Shown here: one piece after another, positions 57,671-64,000 of the stretch | Numbering within the stretch: the stretch's first letter is position 1 | Layout of the letters: every line of letters begins with the position of its first letter | NCBI GenBank assembly: GCA_949358305.1 | Contig: OX442321.1 | Coordinates: 3,559,605-3,623,604, forward strand | Source of the DNA: Strigamia acuminata | Taxonomy: Eukaryota > Arthropoda > Chilopoda > Geophilomorpha > Linotaeniidae | Length of the DNA: 64,000 nt | Reading direction: 5' to 3' | Notes under the pieces: model-generated | Database searches by the model: none | The model's input: only the letters and a program-made list of their open reading frames with translations | What the model was told of the DNA's origin: nothing | Made by a program: the position numbers and the translations under genes

Positions 57671-58260
57671 TGTAACCGTCAGGCCACCTGGGTGACCTGC
57701 GGCACTGCCACACACCACCATACGGCCCCAAAGGTCATCCCCTCTGTGGGTGATTGACCCAGCCTGGGGGAGGAGGGAGTGGAGTGGTGTGGTGAGGAGA
57801 GGAGTGGAGAGAAGAGAAGAGAGTAGTGTGTTGGACACGGACTGAGAAGGACGTGTCTGCACCAGAGGAGAAGGTATTCATCTGAGGGACAGGACGTGTC
57901 CCGGGTTGGACTCTGTACTTCTCACCATTCACCACGTTGATACTCAGTGCTATGGCGGATTCCATAGCGAAGCCTCCATGAGCGGATACGCGGGTCGTAG
58001 GTGAGTACGACACGAATGTTTAGTCGAACCGACCACGTCACCCATTGGGCTCACGCCCAGTGTGTGACGGGTCGGTTGCCGGTGCGGCGTGCCTTCGTGG
58101 CACCCCCGCACCGGGTAACGGGATTCCCCATACCCCTAGACAACGTTAATAAAGGCCAACCAACCAATATTAGGGGAGTTCTCGTTATTTACGTGAGTAT
58201 GCGTCCCAAACCAGTGTCTTCAGTCCCCTGATTGCACTGGCGAAGACCATACCAGTCACA
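57671..58260 (+). mobile_element. Solo LTR, 590 bp, of the GC-rich family, TTGT target duplication
   Basis: It starts TGTAACCGTCAGGCC and ends ACCAGTCACA, between TTGT at 57667-57670 and 58261-58264. The homologous flank of IR copy 1 (about 6325-6335, CATGTCGTAAAGAG) has no insert. A purine-rich stretch (GGAGGGAGTGGAGTGGTG) and a late AATAAAGGCC are family features. No internal region is present. Confidence 0.8.
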
Positions 58261-60250
58261 TTGTAAAGAGACCAAGTGGGCAGGAGATCGGACCTCTGCC
58301 GTGCCTCTGCATGGGCTTGCTGACCGTGACCGCTTTAAGTCGCTTTTAATTCGGTGCATGCATATGTGGTCGCAGGACCGTGCATGTGTTTTATTACAGC
58401 ATGTGTACGGTCGGTGACCGTTTTTGATGCACTCCAAGGAAGAACTGGTCATGGAACGTCTCTTCCGCGTTCTCTTCCTGCGTCACATTGGTCGCCTAAC
58501 TACTTTCGGCAACTGGCAGAGCCACCTAGCAGGGTGCACTGCCCAAGATAGCAACTATCAGTAAATGTTAGTGAACAAGGGTCACATGACGACGTGGAAT
58601 CAAAATTAATTTGTTTTTGGAGAAACAAACCTAATTGTTTCAGAAATATAAAAAAAAAAGTCAATAAAATTATGATGAGATAAAATAACTCCATGGTGGG
58701 AGGTGGGAGTAAAAACAACTATAATATTAATGACTTTAAATTGACGTGCCACTGGAATCAATTATCAATTAGTGTTGCCGTAGTTATAAAAGTGTAAATG
58801 TTTGTTTGTTGAAAAATCAATTTGAGTTGAAAAAAAGTGGAGTGTTCAACTCCACTGGTCAAATCTTGATCTTTATTCATTTTGTATGAAGTGCATGCAT
58901 CGAGCGCCCCCTGTGCTAATTTTGTCAAAATAAAATCAGTTATGTTAATTCCGAAATACAAATGGCTAATTGTTTCATACTCTAATCGGTTACTACTACA
59001 ATCAATGTGCAGAACACAATAAAAAGATTGTCACCGGTCTCACTTTTTGGGAGTTATTGGACATACCCACAAATAATTCACACCGCTTCGTAATTCACAT
59101 AGAAAACTAAGTTATTCATAAGAGTATTGTGTTGGTGTATACGTGTAATAGATATCTTCAAAGCGCTATTTTGTCACAAACATTAGATGCGTTCAAAGTT
59201 TTTGTTTACGCCGTTTATACAGTTTATATAAATGGCCAAAAATAATGTGTTCGTTTTTAGCCCGCTTTTAATATCGGTTTTACATAAAAATTCCTTTTCT
59301 TTCATTTAACCAACGAATTGTGGTTGTGACTCTCTTATTAAAACATAATTTAGCATTTACTCACACTTTGGGAGGTGGGTGCTTCGTCTGAAAGTGTTTA
59401 TGACACTTGAAAGTCAGCTTCGTTGATCTAACTTTCCAGTAGGCCATTTTGATTTTGATGATGGTTTTTGGCTGTTTTTGATGTCCATTCCATTTATAGA
59501 AACAGTAAAAACAGAAACTTTGAACGCACTTAATGTCTTCGATGCTCCAAATTTTAAACTTAAAATCAACTTTTTAAAAGTATTTTAGTAGTTTCACCCC
59601 GTCGGATGAAATTGCATTGAAACGGTGTAAACTAGAGCACAACTTTTTGACGTTCTTACCTCGTTCCTGTCGATATTGACAGTGCTCAAGGTTTCCTGTT
59701 GTTATCGCAACTACCGCATTAAGTTTTAAAATTAAAACGGAGGTATTGATTTGAGGTGAAATTGCTTTTGCAATATTTAAGAGCACTTTTTCGCAAGGTG
59801 GTGTACTCTGCAGAACGAAAAAAGAGAATTTGTAGTGATTAAGATTTAATTTCAGTTTGGTTAAACTTTTTTTTCCAATTTGGGATTGGCGTGTTTCGTA
59901 GTTGCAAATCGTGATGGCCGGCATCGTGGCAGGTTTACAAGTAGTTCGTGAATGTGAAAAATTCATTAGAAAGATTTGAAATTGATATTAATGTTTAATA
60001 AAGAAAATACTACACCATTTAGGTCGAACCTCGCAATTACAAACACAGTCATATTGAATTCCTCGTTATAACAATTTTTTTTTATTTTAATTAGTTGCCT
60101 CTGGATGGTGGCCTGGAAGGGCCATCGCAATTTGCTCGAAGTTTGGAAATTTTACACCTGGCCCAGAAAAGCCAATAAATTTTACTCGTAAATTTTAAAA
60201 ATAAAAAATCTCTAAATTTTTTATAGGCCGTGGCCTAGAAGGGCCATCGA
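58261..60250. repeat. Segmental duplication, copy B (partner 29291-33190)
   Basis: It is co-linear with copy A and lacks the Gypsy fragment and the foldback element, thereby preserving both empty sites (about 59188 and 60005). It also includes the GTTTTCGATGCTCC region that is split by the element at 7512-8383. Short open frames (for example minus 59574-59966) are not conserved in copy A. Confidence 0.75.
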
Positions 60251-60299
60251 CCCAGAAGGGCCAAAATAGTCCTATTTTGACAAATTTTGACACCTGGCG

Positions 60300-61090
60300 G
60301 AGGATATTAGTAATATATACTCCCCTAATTAAACTAAAGTACCCCCTTAACTGTAATTTCCTCTATTATAGTATTTCCCCCCCAACCAAGTAACCCCCAT
60401 TTATTTACACAAGAACCCCCAACATTTTCGATAACACCCCCTACGTATCCCAAACCCTTGGCCAGTGACCTTGTGTTTGGACCTGATACGGTTCGTGTGT
60501 CATCCGGAATGTGGACAAGAAGTTACACTTGATTACAGATGCCGACATTCGGAGCGAGGTACGGAAGGATATAGAGAGCTTGCAGTTGGCTAGGTGTGAT
60601 TGTCCGTGTACAAGATAATGTGATAATGTGATGGACAACCGAATTTAACCGACACCAGTGTTAACACGTACCTGCGTCAAGAGGAGCGGAACAGTTGTCG
60701 CCGATTCGACACATACCTGCACTCGAGAAGTAGTTTGTGGCAGGTTTGCATTGCAAATGATGTATGGAATAGGGGAACTTGCACATGCCCTGTGTTTGCA
60801 AAACTTTATATTTGCAAGCACATTGTTGAAATAGAAATTATTGAGAACTTGCTAGTTGTGCCACAGGAGGAAAAAACGACCAGCTAAAGCGAAGAGGGCC
60901 TTGTGTACACAGTGAGAAGACAACGTTCTAACATTGGAATTTTGTGGGGGAGTACCTTCGAAATTGTTGGGGGTAAAATGGGTTGGGGGAAAATACATTA
61001 ATAGGGGGGAAGTAAAGTTAGGGGGGGTTTTGGTTGGGGGAAAATTAAAATCAACTTAGGGGAGGAAATTAAGTCAAAATGGGAGGTGTT
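60300..61090. mobile_element. MULE-like element fragment with C-run/G-run inverted ends
   Basis: 60305-60440 is studded with C runs (CCCCCCCAACCAAG, AACCCCCATTTATT). 60945-61085 is studded with G runs in opposite order (GGTTGGGGGAAAATACAT, GGGGGGAAGTAAAG). Together they form long degenerate inverted ends around a coding fragment with a SWIM motif. A related G-rich end lies alone at 10816-10960. Confidence 0.55.
60626..60886 (+). pseudogene. SWIM zinc-binding fragment, probably from a Mutator-like transposase
   Basis: The plus strand reads WNRGTCTCPVFAKLYICKHI, a C-x-C-x(n)-C-x-H arrangement as in SWIM domains, preceded by a W-Q-V-x-I strand and followed by a stop at 60884-60886. Upstream (about 60500-60620) similar coding fragments continue in other frames (VRVSSGMWTRSY, LARCDCPC), so the gene is broken by frameshifts. 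SWIM domains follow the catalytic core in MULE transposases; the core itself is absent. Confidence 0.6.
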
Positions 61091-62785
61091 TAAATCGATG
61101 CCTTAACAAAATACTTATAAAATACTTATTTTAATTTTGATACAAATTTAGTGTTGTATTTCCTGTTTGTCAAACTTGATATGTCTTTATTAAGTCATTA
61201 CTCGTTCATTTTTCTTAGAAATTATATTACTGTAATGTTTGTTTATGAGTTGTAATACCAACTAAGAGCACCTGAAAAATTTTTTTCGTGTAGTAACTTT
61301 GTATTTAAATAAAATAAAATAACGAACAGCTTCATGTTTCGAAATTGTTCAAAAAAGTCAATCGTTTTATTAGAATTTCAAAGTAAAAAAAAATATATAT
61401 ATATATATATTGAATGAAACTTAAATAAAGAAAAAATTTTAAATTTTGATATTTAGAATACAGTTCAATCGTTTGTTGGACTTTCCGAGTAGTGTTTGGA
61501 AAACTAGAAATTTCTAGTTACAAAACATGGGCATATTTGGATTACCGTAGTCGTCCTTGATCAAAACAACAGCGCCACCTATTATCAAAACAGGAAACTA
61601 TTATTTTAGTACGACTGTATCTGCTGGCGATCAAGTTTTGGAATAAAAATGAATGTTTTAATGTTTTCACTCACGATGACGGAAAAAAATTATACAATAC
61701 TATAATACTCGATTATGGGATGCAATATCCAGTGCGATCAGGTTTTAGATGCTCCACGGAGTATCTAAAAACTGATCGTTTCCGCTTGTATGTTTACGAG
61801 AAGGCAAGGTACCGGACGAATGTATCCAAGAAGGATGTATGGTACGATATGTAACAAAAACATTCCAAACATAAACGTTTACCTAGTTTGATCAGTTGGG
61901 ACTGGAGAATGAAAGTATGCTTTCAGTTACGACGAATCCAAAGTTCATCAGCTGCCACATTCTACGTCGTTGCGACCACGAGTTGTGAGGTTAAAATGGC
62001 GGCGTCATTCTGCAAAATTTCTCATCTCGTATGATTGAGCCTCGAACATAATTTATCTTTTCGTGATTGAACATTGCGATTTTGTCTTGGCACAAGAATT
62101 GAACAAACCAACGTGAGTGATGCCGACGGATCAATTTGCAAGTTTGACATCATGTAAGTAGGATTTATTTTTGTGCTTTCAAACCAGTGTGGCAGTGTTT
62201 TATTTTATTTTTCAATGGATTTGGAAAATAGCTCGAAATAGTTAAAACACCAGGTGAAATAACAACTGCGTATACAAGTTTTTATTTTTGTTATTATTTC
62301 CATTTTCTAAAATATTTTTCCCGTGGGTCAGGATTTCAGCAGCTATTTTTTTGTTTAAACATGCAAAATGAAAAAAAATAATTAATTGTTGACGTGTAGT
62401 AATATGTGATTACACATCATTTAAGATCCGTATAATTTCTAAAATTCTGTAACGTCTCAGTTATGATTCAGATTTTATTCCATTGATATATTTTCGGGTG
62501 GTTTTTGGATCATTTTGAGTGCGATTAAAAGTTTTCTGGGCAATGTGTACGCATTCAAAAGTACAAAAATCAATTATAGTAATTTGTTGCACTTGTATGG
62601 CCAACACACTAGCGATTTAATGTTTACTATAACACTGGAATAAAAGTCAATTTACTTTTATCAGGAGGTCCCAAGAGTTTGATTACGTTAAAACACTCAT
62701 CAATCAGCTTAAGACTTGTCAAAAATCCTCATTAGTGAATTTAGGAGCGAAGCAAAGTTTATATTTCCTGCTATTTAAATTTTGA
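61091..62785. other. No gene seen; one TA microsatellite
   Basis: A (TA)n run is at about 61393-61410. From about 62640 to 62785 the sequence is a degenerate tandem copy of part of the inverted-repeat arm that follows (CAATTTACTTTTATCAG; GCGAAGCAAAGTTTA against GCGAAACAGAGTTTA). Confidence 0.5.
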
Positions 62786-63167
62786 CACAGCTAAATTAAG
62801 GCGCAAAAAATAGATCAACCATTTCAGCTTCGATTTCACCTATTTGTAGAATAGCAATAAACATCCAGTAAGTTGTAGGCGGACATAGAATTGAGTTCAC
62901 AAAGACCACTAAAACTCAATTTACTTTTTATCAGTAATTCTCAAGTGTGTTGTTTACCAAACATTTTCATCAGCATAATGCTTGTCAAACATTCTGTTTC
63001 GTTAAATCTATAATGCTTTTCAATACGTGTCGTCATTGGTGATCGGTTAAATTAATGGTGCCATTCAGGAGCGAAACAGAGTTTAAACTTCCTACTATTT
63101 GCCCTTTTGAGAACGATTGAGTTAATTTAATACGTTCTTAACTTCAGACTATTTGGTGTTATTCATA
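62786..63167. repeat. Right arm of the large inverted repeat (partner 163-556)
   Basis: It is the reverse complement of the left arm with small indels. It ends directly at the start codon of the plus-strand IR first exon. Confidence 0.75.
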
Positions 63168-63207
63168 ATGTTTCTTCTGGTATTCATGATATTTTTGCTC
63201 CAAACAT
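63168..63207 (+). pseudogene. Plus-strand orphan first exon of the divergent IR gene
   Basis: It encodes MFLLVFMIFLLQT, followed by GTAAG; 40 nt like all IR first exons. It is the only plus-strand IR exon in the window. Homology to the left-edge gene stops near 63255, where minus-strand IR exon 4 sequence begins, so the rest of the gene is missing. Confidence 0.75.
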
Positions 63208-63255
63208 GTAAGTAAAAGCATTTGAATATGAAAGAAAATAATTCGTTAAAAAGGA

Positions 63256-63487
63256 GCATCATTTCTTTGCCATTTGTATCCCAAATACTGAAATTTGTTT
63301 TGCAATATACGATGGAAACACCTTTCAAAATACGATTAAGAGATTTTACTCACCCCAATGAGGTTACAACTCATTGCTTACACGGTGACACCTCTGCAAT
63401 TACACCAGCATGCAGTGAAAACATGCTGCAATGAGCTAAAATTGTCCGCTTTTAAGCAAGCCGTTGCCATCACAGCTATAATTTTCA
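63256..63487 (-). pseudogene. IR exon 4 fragment and adjoining intron 3 sequence
   Basis: 63261-63307 contains the 5' half of exon 4 (LQNKFQYLGYKWQ on the minus strand). 63308-63487 matches intron 3 of copy 4 (36330-36480). The rest of exon 4 and all other exons are absent. Confidence 0.7.
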
Positions 63488-63497
63488 TAGGTAATAT

Positions 63498-64000
63498 ACT
63501 GTGGAGTTTTAGAGTCGTCAGCGCGCGTCGCCGGACTTGTGAAGCGGTGGGGTCACCAGCGCGCGCGGCCGGGGATCATCGTACGTTGCTCGTCCAATGA
63601 CCACCCGAAAGGGGCAATTATTGTAAACAGCCAATCAAGGCTGGCCATCGAAGGGGAAGAAGCCCCATTGTAATAAAAAAAGAGGTCACTTGTGTGAAAG
63701 TGCTTACCAAGCAAAAACGTGTGTGTGGTCCGCCATTTTATTTTTCAAACATAAACTTTTAGCCAAAAGTTCACAATACTGAGCGTGACGTGTAATTGTC
63801 GGGATATTTCGGTGGAACCAGCCCCATTTGCGCTTGTTACGAATTTTGGGTGACGCCCGAGAAAAACCTCTCACCGCCAACCATCGTTGAGTCTCGTTCA
63901 CTTGTCCGAGACTCATCATCGCCGACAGAGCAAACCGCTGCCCGGGGTTTACAGTCTACACCATCGAATGAACAGAGGAATTTTTACCCGCTCGCTGCCG
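63498..64000 (+). mobile_element. Possible LTR and leader of an LTR retrotransposon leaving the right edge
   Basis: A GC-rich block starting near TGTGGAGTTTTAGAG replaces IR intron sequence after 63490. It has AACAGCCAATCAAGGCTGG (cf. the LTR at 15904) and AATAAAAAAAG near 63672. A leader-like stretch then ends with an ATG at about 63969 (MNRGIFTRSL, open to the edge). The true LTR end and primer site are not identified. Confidence 0.35.

Overview
The window is animal nuclear DNA, AT-rich, with no operons or prokaryotic gene layout. It most resembles an arthropod genome with compact introns (51-83 bp is typical here). The reasons are a multi-copy family of chemosensory ionotropic receptors (IRs), sigma-type glutathione S-transferase (GST) fragments, a short TTAGG-type interstitial telomeric run (8611-8631), and Gypsy, BEL/Pao and Copia LTR retrotransposons. 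The species cannot be fixed from the sequence; a crustacean or another small-intron arthropod would fit.

The backbone is a head-to-tail array of nine IR genes, all on the minus strand: 3086-6060, 13625-16840, 19888-22116, 34495-37016, 38053-40759, 42076-44288, 45045-46759, 48522-50450 and 54784-57396. I reconstructed one shared 11-exon model (exon lengths 40, 84, 34, 130, 69, 101, 88, 304, 218, 212 and 202 nt; 1482 nt; 493 aa plus stop) whose splice phases all agree. It encodes a signal peptide, a short N-terminal region, ligand-binding lobe S1, membrane helix M1, a pore loop ending in Q-G, M3 with a degenerate SYTANLAAFL-like motif, lobe S2 and M4. Copies 1, 4, 6 and 9 read intact. Copies 2, 3, 5, 7 and 8 are broken by truncation, frameshift, stop codon or deletion. 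Lone first exons at 9401-9440 and 29251-29290 mark two more decayed copies. A divergent IR gene leaves the left edge (1-162), and an inverted copy of its 5' end lies at 62786-63207 near the right edge.

The duplicated unit carries more than the receptor. Upstream of several copies is a degenerate last exon of a sigma-class GST (9775, 22683, 44848, 47628), and a conserved upstream block contains a small inverted repeat. A common 3' flank follows each gene.

Mobile DNA fills the spaces. Region 23.0-29.2 kb (minus strand) is a retrotransposon nest: an in-frame fusion of Gypsy gag-protease-partial RT to a BEL/Pao integrase, next to a Gypsy integrase split by a Copia deletion derivative that has a clean target-site duplication and an initiator-Met-tRNA primer site. 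Region 29.3-33.2 kb and 57.4-60.2 kb are a segmental duplication; one side has gained a 335-bp piece of the Gypsy 5' end and a 1.1-kb foldback element with long inverted arrays of a short motif. Other elements include a GC-rich LTR family (10.3, 18.9, 37.4, 57.7 kb), several small inverted-repeat elements (7.5, 8.7, 33.6, 52.1, 53.2 kb), a MULE-like fragment with a SWIM zinc motif (60.3-61.1 kb), two minisatellites and a 68-bp perfect palindrome.

The picture is a receptor family growing and decaying by unequal exchange in a repeat-rich locus. All calls come from reading the sequence; no database search or alignment program was run, and boundaries may be off by a few bases.
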